Origin: an uncultured Collinsella sp.
GTDB taxonomy: Bacteria; Actinomycetota; Coriobacteriia; Coriobacteriales; Coriobacteriaceae
Assembly: GCA_902496845.1 (NCBI GenBank)
Contig: CABVCJ010000038.1
Span: forward strand, 1 to 20,582
Length of the DNA: 20,582 bases
Direction: 5' to 3'
A program made the translations under genes and the position numbers. Below, piece after piece: positions 6,700 through 13,517 of this stretch (positions within the stretch are counted from its first letter, which is position 1; every line of letters begins with the position of its first letter). Under the pieces are notes generated by a model. It had not been told where the DNA came from. It did no database searches and worked only from the letters and a program-made list of their open reading frames with translations.

Positions 6700-8121
6700 C
6701 TACAGTTGTCCAAGGTTGGCGAGAAACGCCACATAGAATTCGATACCGCGCTTGTAGACGTCGACGCCGATGCGTTCGTTGGCGGCATGGATGAGTTTGC
6801 GCGCCTCGCCCGAGTAGATGAAGCCGCAGAAGCGGTAGACGCGATCGCAGATCTCGTTGAACTCGCGCGAGTCGGTGCAGGAGTTCTGCACGTAGGGGGC
6901 AAAGCCGGCCTCGGGATAGACACCCGACACGCAGCGATGGATGTAGTTGAAGGCGGCATCGTCTTCGTAAGGCGAGATGGGCGCGGGCTCGGTGTAGGGG
7001 ATCGCCTCGTTGATTTCGACGGTGACATGGTCGGGGCTTACGCCCGAGGCGCGGCACTGCTGGGCGGCGAGCCTGCGAGCGCGTTCAACGGCATCGGCGA
7101 TGGTCTCGAACGGAGCGATGCGCACGTTGAAATTGGCGCGAGCGACCGGTGGCAGCACGTTGTGCGCGTTGGAGCCTTCGAGCTGCGTGAGCGCATAGGT
7201 TGTGCGCAGCATGGCCGAGGTCTCGGGGCTGGCGGCCATGATCTTGGTAACCGCGGGGCGCGTGAGCCACAGGTTGCCAAAGATTGCCTGATACGTCGCG
7301 CTGCTACGGGCACCCAACTCGGTCAGTGTGGCCTCGACGGCGGGCGTGAGCTGCGGCTTGCCGGGGTTGGCCGAGATAGTCTCGCATACACGGCAGAGAA
7401 GACGGCAGGCATCGTTTGCCGCAGGCGTAGAGGCATGGCCGCCGTCGGCGCGCGCCGTGACGGTAAGGTCGACGTGGCCCTTCTCGGACACGCCTACCAT
7501 GGCAACGGGTTCGGTGACGCCGAGCGGGGCGTCGGTTGCCACGGCGCCACCCTCATCGAGCACCATGTAGGGATGGATGTTATGCTCGCGAAGCCACTGC
7601 ACTGCATGGGTTGCAGTAGGTGCGGCGATTTCCTCGCCATCGCTCGAGAAGAACCAGACATCGCGCGGGGGAACGAAGCCCTGGGCAATCAAATGCTCGG
7701 CGGCCTCGAAGAAAGCCGAGACGATGCACTTGGTGTCGAGGGATCCGCGGGCCCAGATCTCGCCGTCGAAGATCTCGGCTCCAAAGGGATCGTGCTTCCA
7801 GTCTTGGCCCTCGACGGGCACGACGTCCTGATGCGCCATCATGACGATGGGGTCCAAGGCGGAATCGGCGCCAGGCCAACGCAGGAGCATGCCAAAGTCG
7901 TCGACGCGTGTGAGCTCGGCGACTTTAAAGAAATGCGGATAAAGTCGCTGAAGCGTGGGAATCCACTGGCTGAAGGGCTCATCGTCGCGCTCGGCGATGT
8001 TCTCACGCGAAACGGTGGGGATGCGCAGCAATTCGCAAAAGCGCTCGACGGCTGCCTCGTCTGCCTTGTAGGTGCCTGCATCAAGAGGCGCGCCCTGTGC
8101 GACCGATACCGATGCTCCCAT
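6700..8121 (-). CDS. M20 family metallopeptidase (dipeptidase / carboxypeptidase S-like)
   Basis: This 473-residue protein has the complete di-metal M20 set: MAHQDVVPV (H97, D99), ARGSLDTK (D129), SSDGEE (E163/E164), LDEGGAV (D189), the dimerisation-domain GGHASTP (H229) and a C-terminal IHAANE histidine. Length and motif spelling resemble the carboxypeptidase S / Xaa-dipeptidase branch rather than the M20D branch seen at 3721. No signal peptide is visible, so it is cytoplasmic. The ATG at 8121 has AAAGGAG 7 nt upstream. It lies 110 nt after the aconitase X small subunit and 53 nt before the transporter, all on the same strand. It may release an amino acid from an imported peptide or N-acyl conjugate. 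Family is certain, substrate unknown. Confidence 0.9.
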   Translation of the reverse strand: MGASVSVAQGAPLDAGTYKADEAAVERFCELLRIPTVSRENIAERDDEPFSQWIPTLQRLYPHFFKVAELTRVDDFGMLLRWPGADSALDPIVMMAHQDVVPVEGQDWKHDPFGAEIFDGEIWARGSLDTKCIVSAFFEAAEHLIAQGFVPPRDVWFFSSDGEEIAAPTATHAVQWLREHNIHPYMVLDEGGAVATDAPLGVTEPVAMVGVSEKGHVDLTVTARADGGHASTPAANDACRLLCRVCETISANPGKPQLTPAVEATLTELGARSSATYQAIFGNLWLTRPAVTKIMAASPETSAMLRTTYALTQLEGSNAHNVLPPVARANFNVRIAPFETIADAVERARRLAAQQCRASGVSPDHVTVEINEAIPYTEPAPISPYEDDAAFNYIHRCVSGVYPEAGFAPYVQNSCTDSREFNEICDRVYRFCGFIYSGEARKLIHAANERIGVDVYKRGIEFYVAFLANLGQL

Positions 8122-8231
8122 GGTGGGACTCCTTTCGTGTTGTATATCGAATACGTCAAGATTATCGCCCGCACCGCGCGTGGGAAATGGCGAAACACGT
8201 TGTTCATCTGCGGGCGGCGGGTCGGATAGCC

Positions 8232-8675
8232 TTAGCCGACGATGACCGTGCCGTCTTCGGTCACGGTGATGGCGTCTCCCGTCGACACAGCATCGAGAAA
8301 CTCATCGCCCAGGTTGTCAATGGTGGGCATGGAGGTGTCGGTCCATACACCCGAGAGGATCGCGCCAGCGGCGGCAAGGCTGTCAATGGGTTTGGAAAAC
8401 AGCAGGCATGCGGGTTGGCGCCCCATTTTGGTGGCGCAGAAGAGCACCATGCCGCCTGTGGTGGAGCCGATAGTCTGCGGAAGACACAAGGCACATCCCG
8501 CCAAAGGTTTGCCGTACAAGTCGGGATTGTTTTGGTCGGAACACGTGGCCTTTTTGTCGCCAAACATCAGTGCCTTCTGAAACGATGCGAGTGTGTTGAG
8601 CCCTCCGTGAGAGACAAGTGCCTTGGCGTGGGCAGTTCCGGGGACAACGACGCGGCCGTGAAAGATTTTTTCCAT
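8232..8675 (-). CDS. Aconitase X small subunit (swivelling domain, DUF126)
   Basis: This 147-residue protein forms the swivelling domain of a two-subunit aconitase X dehydratase. The start VVVPGTAHAKALVS, SFQKALMFG (32-39), GKPLAGCALCLPQTIGSTTGG (55-75) and the CxPACLLFSKPID-like segment are typical of the family. The Ser/Thr/Gly loop at 70-75 corresponds to the small-residue loop that reaches into the active site. The frame stays open to 9068, but only the part from the ATG at 8675 looks like this family, and AGGAAGG lies about 9 nt upstream of that ATG. It begins 14 nt after the large-subunit stop. Known members dehydrate cis-3-hydroxyproline (bacteria) or phosphomevalonate (archaea); the substrate here is not determined. 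Confidence 0.88.
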   Translation of the reverse strand: MEKIFHGRVVVPGTAHAKALVSHGGLNTLASFQKALMFGDKKATCSDQNNPDLYGKPLAGCALCLPQTIGSTTGGMVLFCATKMGRQPACLLFSKPIDSLAAAGAILSGVWTDTSMPTIDNLGDEFLDAVSTGDAITVTEDGTVIVG

Positions 8676-8689
8676 GAGGAGTCGCCTTC

Positions 8690-9967
8690 CTATTTGATTG
8701 GTTTTCCGGTGGTGACGTAGGCGAGCACCTCGTCGTCGGTGTAGTAGCGCGATGCCGAGTACGTACGCAACTTGTTGGAGTTGGTGATGATGGGCATGCT
8801 GCCGCACAGCGGGTTGTTGGTGTACATAAGCGGGCAGATGCTCGAGACGACGGCACCGGTAGTCGAGAGGCGTCTGTATGCCGCAGTCTTGCGGAAGGCG
8901 TCTGCCACGGATGGTGCGGCGGTCAGTACGGTGGGTACTTGCACGCGGCAGTTGCCGGAGGCGCTCAGCCCATCGCAGATGGCGTCTGCCCAATGGACGA
9001 GTTGTGCAGACGAGAGGTGGGGGCAGCCGATGAAGGCAAGCTTGGGGCGCGCGCCCGGGTTCTTCCACATAACGGGGTAGCTCGAGCGGATGCGTTCCAG
9101 CTCGGCGTCGTCAATGCGATAGATTCGGGCGTCTGGTGCTATGAGGTGTTCGCCTTGTTCGACGGCCTCGGGCGTGATGCCGTCCACGTGGTAGAGCCCG
9201 ACAGCGCCGTTCGATGCGCTGGCGGCGCCCATGTCCTTAAGGTAGTCCTGCGTGCCGGGTGTGAGTTCGCGGCCAAGCCAGCGGTCGAGGCCTTTAATGT
9301 AAGGGACGTCTTCCATCACCTTCATGCCAATGGCGCTGCCAAGCACTTGCGCTTCGGGCTTGCGCTTGCAGTCGACTTCGATGATCCAGGTCGCCTTGCG
9401 GCCCTCATCGGTGAGCAGGCCGAATTCCGGGACAAAGCCGGCAATTGAGCCGAACATCTCGATGATGCCGGAGTTGCGATTGCAGCGAGCGCCCAGCACG
9501 GAGTTGGCAAAGACCACGGCGCTGCTTTCTGCCCAGCTTAGGATGTCGCCACGCCGAGGTCGATTGCCAACCTCGGGCTGATAGCAGGTGCAGGTGAAAG
9601 CATCGTTGTCCAATAGACCCATGCTGCGCAGCTGTGCCTCATAATCGTCTTGTTTGGAATACATAATCTTGAACAGCAGCTTTTGCAGCGGGTTGGCCGG
9701 GACGGCGGGGTCGAGGGGCCTCGGGTCGACCGAGAATGACTGACCGGACAGGGCGCCGTCTTTCAGCAGCTCATCCATAAGGTCATAGACTGGACCGAGC
9801 ATGGAGAGGCCAAAACTTGTGACAAGATGACCGTTTGCGCCGGTCACGGGAACCATGCGCTCGGCGCCAAAGCATTCGCCGTACATAACGAGGGTCTTGA
9901 CCACTTTGGCCATGGCGGGGCCCTTGGCGCCGTCGAGCAGGGCTTGTTGTTGGGAGGTCAGGTTCAT
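8690..9967 (-). CDS. Aconitase X large catalytic subunit (DUF521)
   Basis: This 425-residue protein is the catalytic half of aconitase X. The hallmark stretch runs from CTCYQPEVGNRP (126-137) through SWAESSAVVFANSVLGARCNR (144-164). Further conserved cysteines (C315 in IGCPH, C378 and C388) are candidates for Fe-S cluster ligands. I prefer the ATG at 9967 over the in-frame ATG at 9979, because the AAAGGA ribosome site overlaps or abuts the latter. The stop is 14 nt before the small-subunit start, and the gene begins 21 nt after the reductase gene stop, so the three are probably one transcript. It is a hydro-lyase. Pairing with an enoate-reductase-like enzyme suggests its product is an unsaturated acid that is then reduced, which is an inference. 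Confidence 0.92.
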   Translation of the reverse strand: MNLTSQQQALLDGAKGPAMAKVVKTLVMYGECFGAERMVPVTGANGHLVTSFGLSMLGPVYDLMDELLKDGALSGQSFSVDPRPLDPAVPANPLQKLLFKIMYSKQDDYEAQLRSMGLLDNDAFTCTCYQPEVGNRPRRGDILSWAESSAVVFANSVLGARCNRNSGIIEMFGSIAGFVPEFGLLTDEGRKATWIIEVDCKRKPEAQVLGSAIGMKVMEDVPYIKGLDRWLGRELTPGTQDYLKDMGAASASNGAVGLYHVDGITPEAVEQGEHLIAPDARIYRIDDAELERIRSSYPVMWKNPGARPKLAFIGCPHLSSAQLVHWADAICDGLSASGNCRVQVPTVLTAAPSVADAFRKTAAYRRLSTTGAVVSSICPLMYTNNPLCGSMPIITNSNKLRTYSASRYYTDDEVLAYVTTGKPIK

Positions 9968-9988
9968 CTGTGAGCCCATCCTTTCGTG

Positions 9989-12310
9989 TTAGATATTGGT
10001 GCCGAGTCGGTATGCCGCACGGACCGCTTCGAGCACACGGCCGGGCGCAAACCCATCGCCGATGTTATGCAGCTCGTCAGCGGCGTGCGTCTGCTGCAGT
10101 TTGTAGAACAGCGCGTCGTCGGGGTGTCCGCCGCAGGCAATGATTACCAAGTCGCAGGTTAGCTCGAGTGACTTCCAGTCGTTGCCGATTTTGGGTGCAA
10201 GCGGGTTTTCGACGTTCTCGGGCAAGACCGGTGACCACGAGACGTAGGGGTCGGGAACGTTTTTGTGGCAGTTGCGACTCAAGTGGAGACGCGCACACCT
10301 CGATGGGGCTCCAGACTCGCGTTTGCCGCCGACTTCCGCGCGCTCGACGCGTGTCATATTGAGGAGCCGCACATTGCGTCCCCTGAGCGTATGGAGTAGG
10401 TGGCCGCGATTTGCCGTGCAGGCGCCCTGCATCATGTGAGGCAGCATTTCAATTACGCTGACCTGTGGTATGCCGTGTTCGACGGTGAGCCATTGGGCAA
10501 CCTCGCAGCCCACGGCCCCTCCGCCAATGATGGTGACGGTTTTGGCGTTGCCAAGCAGCGCAGGTTGGCGCAGTAGCTGCGTTGCCAGCACGGCATGGCC
10601 CGATGCTGCAAGCTCCGTAAGACCGGGGATGGGCGGTATTGCATTGGAAGTGCCTGTCGCGCACACGATTGCGTCGAAGCCTGCTTTTGCAAGATCTTCG
10701 GCGCGTGCTGCCCGTCCAAGTTCGAGTGTCAGGTTCCCGTTGGGTTTTTCTGCCTGCTCGCGCACCTGTCGAACAAGATATGATCGGTAGTTATCGAGGT
10801 CGAACTTGATCCGGGCGGCGCTGGCGGAGAGGAGTTTTCCTCCAAGTTCATCTTCGGCATCGATGAGCTTTACGTCGTGGCCACGACGCGCGGCGATTAG
10901 CGCACAGACCATCCCGGCGGGTCCGGCTCCTATCACCGCTATGCGTTTGGGTTCTTTGGCGGGAGCGGGTGTCTGGGGCATGAGGTATTCAAAGCTGCAG
11001 CGTGGATTGACGGCACACTGCGGATGGCCCCCTTCGACAAACTCGTTGAGGCATCCTTCCTGGCATCCGATGCAGGGGCGAATATCTGCCACGCGACCGG
11101 CGTACGCCTTGTTGGGCCACTCGGGATCCGCAAGCAGCGGGCGTCCGAGCATGATCATATCGGCGTCGCCATTGCGAAGGGCACGTTCGGCAATGTCGGG
11201 GTAGCCCAACTTACCCACCGCGACAACGGGTACGGGAAGGCCGGCATTGGAGCGGATATTGTCGGCGGCAAAGCGCTCTCGAACGGCGCGCGCCACGGGA
11301 ACGAAGCAGCCTGCGGGCATGCTCGCAGGCGGGTGGGGCATCCACCAGTTGTCATAGCAACCAAGGTCGACGTCAAAGATGTCTACTCCCGCCGCCACGA
11401 GCTCTTCCATATAACCCAGGGTCTGTTCGACTGTGCGGCCGCCGCGCATGCGTCCCAGATAGGTCGAATTCATGACCTGCTCGTCATAGGTTTCCTCGAG
11501 TGCAAGCGAAAGGTCGATGCGGTACATGATGGGGTAGTCGGGCCCAACGCGGCGACGGATTTCTTTGATCATATCGAGGCCAAACTGACGCCAATCGGCA
11601 TAACGTCCGAGCTTGCGATGGTTAAAGGCGGGGTTTCCGAGCTGCTCGATAAGATAACCCTCGTGCCCGTGCAAATAGACGCCATCGATGCCCATGGCAT
11701 GAGCATCGGCCGCCGCTTGGCCGATATTGTTTACGATACGGCGCAGCTTTTGATCCGAGAGGCGCATGCATGGAATGGCGGGGATGTAGTAGTTAGGCAA
11801 GAAACTCGCCGAGACCGGAAACTTTTTTTGCGTGATGAGGCATTGCGGGTTGCCCACGCGGCCGAGTCCGGCCGTAAGCTGGACAAAAATGCGCGATCCG
11901 AAGGCATGGACACCTTGGGCAAGGTCGCGCCAGCCTGCCATAACGGTTCGGCTTCGATCGATGCGCGGGAAATAGGTGAGCTTGTCCAGCTCGGTGACCG
12001 TGGTATCGATGCCGTGGCTTACCGGTACGAGTCCTGTTGTGATGAGGCCGCAGCCGCCTTTGGCGCGGGCGAAAAAGTACTGCAGCATCATGTCGCTGGG
12101 ACGACCAGTTTCCTCGCACATGTCGATATTGCCCATCGGCGCCATGACAATGCGGTTTTTGACGGTGAGCTTGTTAATTTTGATGGGAGAGAAGAGCTTG
12201 TCAAAAGGATAGAGCTCTTGTGTCATGCGGGACGATCCGCAACCGGAATTTTTGGCGGGCCAGCTGTCGAATGAGTCGACGAGTTGCTGCACCAGTACGT
12301 CTTTTCCCAA
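9989..12310 (-). CDS. FMN/FAD/4Fe-4S enoate or 2,4-dienoyl-CoA reductase-like enzyme (Old Yellow Enzyme family)
   Basis: This 773-residue multidomain flavoenzyme begins, after a short leader, with an FMN-binding TIM barrel (FDKLFSPIKINKLTVKNRIVMAPM, HGHEGYLIEQ at 214-223, MLGRPLLADPEW). It is followed by CIGCQEGC plus a fourth Cys (413, 416, 420, 432) for a 4Fe-4S cluster. Next come an FAD site VIGAGPAGM (about 459-467), an NAD(P)H site IIGGGAVGCEVA (about 594-605) and a terminal IGDGFAPGRVLEA. This layout is that of 2,4-dienoyl-CoA reductase, bile-acid BaiCD-type and clostridial 2-enoate reductases. A Cys/His/Pro-rich insertion lies at about 663-715. I chose the TTG at 12310 because AAAGGA is 7 nt upstream; the ATG at 12226 is the alternative and removes 28 non-conserved residues. 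It heads the cluster. Substrate unknown. Confidence 0.88.
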   Translation of the reverse strand: MGKDVLVQQLVDSFDSWPAKNSGCGSSRMTQELYPFDKLFSPIKINKLTVKNRIVMAPMGNIDMCEETGRPSDMMLQYFFARAKGGCGLITTGLVPVSHGIDTTVTELDKLTYFPRIDRSRTVMAGWRDLAQGVHAFGSRIFVQLTAGLGRVGNPQCLITQKKFPVSASFLPNYYIPAIPCMRLSDQKLRRIVNNIGQAAADAHAMGIDGVYLHGHEGYLIEQLGNPAFNHRKLGRYADWRQFGLDMIKEIRRRVGPDYPIMYRIDLSLALEETYDEQVMNSTYLGRMRGGRTVEQTLGYMEELVAAGVDIFDVDLGCYDNWWMPHPPASMPAGCFVPVARAVRERFAADNIRSNAGLPVPVVAVGKLGYPDIAERALRNGDADMIMLGRPLLADPEWPNKAYAGRVADIRPCIGCQEGCLNEFVEGGHPQCAVNPRCSFEYLMPQTPAPAKEPKRIAVIGAGPAGMVCALIAARRGHDVKLIDAEDELGGKLLSASAARIKFDLDNYRSYLVRQVREQAEKPNGNLTLELGRAARAEDLAKAGFDAIVCATGTSNAIPPIPGLTELAASGHAVLATQLLRQPALLGNAKTVTIIGGGAVGCEVAQWLTVEHGIPQVSVIEMLPHMMQGACTANRGHLLHTLRGRNVRLLNMTRVERAEVGGKRESGAPSRCARLHLSRNCHKNVPDPYVSWSPVLPENVENPLAPKIGNDWKSLELTCDLVIIACGGHPDDALFYKLQQTHAADELHNIGDGFAPGRVLEAVRAAYRLGTNI

Positions 12311-12532
12311 TGAGGTTCCTTTCAGATGTTGACAAGGTAACAAAGCAGTTTACGTCTAAATGTTTAATAGTCAACAACAAAGGAATGAGTTCGGTGAAGG
12401 AAAAAAGACTCAATGAGTGCCAGGTGGCAAGCTGTGCTGCGACATTAGCTCCCAGCTAATGAATTTGAGCTCGCTGCCTCCTACGATGTGCTGTGTGCCG
12501 GCACGGTAGCCGGATCGTAGGAAGGATGCATA
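12311..12532. other. Divergent intergenic region with three inverted repeats
   Basis: I see no convincing gene in these 222 bases. They hold the cluster promoter above and a perfect ATTAGCT-ccc-AGCTAAT repeat (12444-12460). They also hold a CCTACGAT/ATCGTAGG pair (12480-12487, 12514-12521) with GTGCCGGCAC (12495-12504) inside it. The last pair ends in the ribosome site of the next gene. I found no good promoter for the plus-strand gene. Confidence 0.5.
12347..12374 (-). promoter_or_regulatory. Candidate promoter of the reductase/aconitase X cluster
   Basis: On the minus strand TTGACT (12369-12374) and TAAACT (12347-12352) are 16 bp apart in an AT-rich stretch. The implied start near 12340 would give a leader of about 30 nt before the TTG at 12310. 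A 7-bp inverted repeat, TGTTGAC/GTCAACA, brackets the promoter (12327-12333 and 12370-12376). Confidence 0.5.
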
Positions 12533-12976
12533 ATGGCAAAAGAGGGAAAGAAGCCGATTGGCAAGATCGTCCTAGGCGTCATCGTGGTGCTGGTTATTGT
12601 CGGTGCCGTGGGCTCTATGGGCGGCAACTCAACCGATTCGTCTGCGAACGATTCGGCAAAATCTGCCGAGACGACACAGCAGGCTGAGGAGCAAAAAGAA
12701 CCGCAAGAACCGTATACCATTGCTGACGAGGCTGAAGACACCTCCAATCAGTTTGCCTATGAGATCACGGGTACGCTGACTAATAACACGGACAAGGAAA
12801 AGAGCTACATTCAGATTGAGTATGTTCTGTATGATGCTGATGGCAACCAGGTTGGAACGGCTCTTGCAAACACCAATCATCTGAAGGCGGGCGGCTCCTG
12901 GAAGTTCGAGGCGCTGGGTACGGTGTCTCCCGATCAGGTCGCCAGTTGGGAGCGCTCGGATGTGAGCGGTTTCTAG
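12533..12976 (+). CDS. Membrane-anchored FxLYD domain protein
   Basis: This 147-residue protein has a short basic N-terminus (MAKEGKKPIGK), one transmembrane segment (about 10-28), a low-complexity acidic/Ser/Gln linker (32-60) and a C-terminal extracellular FxLYD-type domain (about 76-145). That domain contains FAYEITGTLTNNT, IEYVLYDADGNQVGTA and LKAGGSWKFEA. Such domains are immunoglobulin-like modules on the outer face of Gram-positive membranes, with no assigned reaction. There is no lipobox cysteine, so it is a membrane-anchored protein and not a lipoprotein. The ATG at 12533 has AGGAAGGA 6 nt upstream. It precedes a helix-turn-helix-like gene by 32 nt and a membrane kinase gene, so it could be a sensor or substrate of the kinase; that is speculation. 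Confidence 0.8.
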   Translation: MAKEGKKPIGKIVLGVIVVLVIVGAVGSMGGNSTDSSANDSAKSAETTQQAEEQKEPQEPYTIADEAEDTSNQFAYEITGTLTNNTDKEKSYIQIEYVLYDADGNQVGTALANTNHLKAGGSWKFEALGTVSPDQVASWERSDVSGF

Positions 12977-13008
12977 CATGTTGCATGCACTGGGGGAGGT
13001 GAAGCCGC

Positions 13009-13431
13009 GTGTCCGATAAAAAGCTAACCGAAGAGTTGCTCAATGAGCTTCTCGACGCGCCAAACATCGATGGCTATATCAGGGAGCACGACTTTGCCGC
13101 CCCGTCGCTTTCGGACTACCTGAAGCAGCTACTGCAGGAAAAGGGCTTGGAGCGCTCGCGCGTGGTTCGTATGGCCGATCTCAATGAGACCTTTGGCTAT
13201 CAGATCTTTACCGGTGCGCGTCATCCGAGTCGCAATAAGGTGCTGCAGATTGCCTTTGCGATGGCGCTGACGCTCAAAGAGACCAACCGTGCGCTGACGG
13301 CTGCCGGGGTAAGCGTCCTTAACTGCAAGGACCGCCGCGATGCGATTATCATCTTTTGCATCGATCGCGGGTGCAGCCTCCAAAAGGTCAACGAGGAGCT
13401 GTATCGCTTTGGTGAGGAGACGGTGAGCTAA
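13009..13431 (+). CDS. Small helix-turn-helix-like (XRE-type) protein
   Basis: This 140-residue soluble, mostly helical protein resembles Cro/C1-type proteins often found beside bacterial Ser/Thr kinases. The helix-turn-helix-like region is at about 36-85: YLKQLLQEKGLERSRVVRMA, a turn NETFGYQIFTG, then a recognition-like RHPSRNKVLQIAFAMALTL. The C-terminal part (RRDAIIIFCIDRG, then VNEELYRFGEE) is a further helical repeat. The start is GTG at 13009 with GGAGG 9 nt upstream; no ATG would keep the N-terminal helix. It lies 32 nt after the FxLYD gene, probably the same transcript. Whether it binds DNA or is a kinase partner cannot be told from sequence. Confidence 0.75.
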   Translation: MSDKKLTEELLNELLDAPNIDGYIREHDFAAPSLSDYLKQLLQEKGLERSRVVRMADLNETFGYQIFTGARHPSRNKVLQIAFAMALTLKETNRALTAAGVSVLNCKDRRDAIIIFCIDRGCSLQKVNEELYRFGEETVS

Positions 13432-13511
13432 CGGTTAGCTGCCGGCGTAAGCGCCGTTCACGATATTTAGAACGTGCAGGGCACGGGCGTCATGGGGCGT
13501 CCGTGCCCTGC
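13426..13511 (+). repeat. Three consecutive hairpins between the HTH and kinase genes
   Basis: The first is AGCTAAC-g-GTTAGCT (13426-13440), a perfect 15-base palindrome containing the stop codon of the HTH gene. The second is CGGCG-taag-CGCCG (13443-13456). The third is GCAGGGCACGG (13476-13486) with CCGTGCCCTGC (13501-13511), a perfect 11-bp stem with a 14-nt loop ending just before the kinase start. None is followed by a T-run, so they are not ordinary intrinsic terminators. They may control read-through or kinase translation. Confidence 0.6.
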
Positions 13512-13517
13512 GTTAAT

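Noticed and set aside
6647..7057. Long N-terminal extension of the transporter frame
   Set aside because: The residues are arginine-rich and lie over the M20 peptidase gene. The ATG at 6646 has a good ribosome site and gives a normal transporter start.
6634..8229. A 531-codon open frame on the plus strand opposite the M20 peptidase
   Set aside because: Same reason: it is antisense to a protein with full catalytic motifs and shows no family features.
12329..12334. Perfect TTGACA on the plus strand
   Set aside because: There is no -10 box at a workable distance, and the bases are better explained as part of the minus-strand leader and inverted repeat.
12384..12461. Possible 25-residue peptide (MSSVKEKRLNECQ start) in the divergent intergenic region
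   Set aside because: The AAAGGA motif is too close to the ATG, no promoter fits, and the peptide has no recognisable features.
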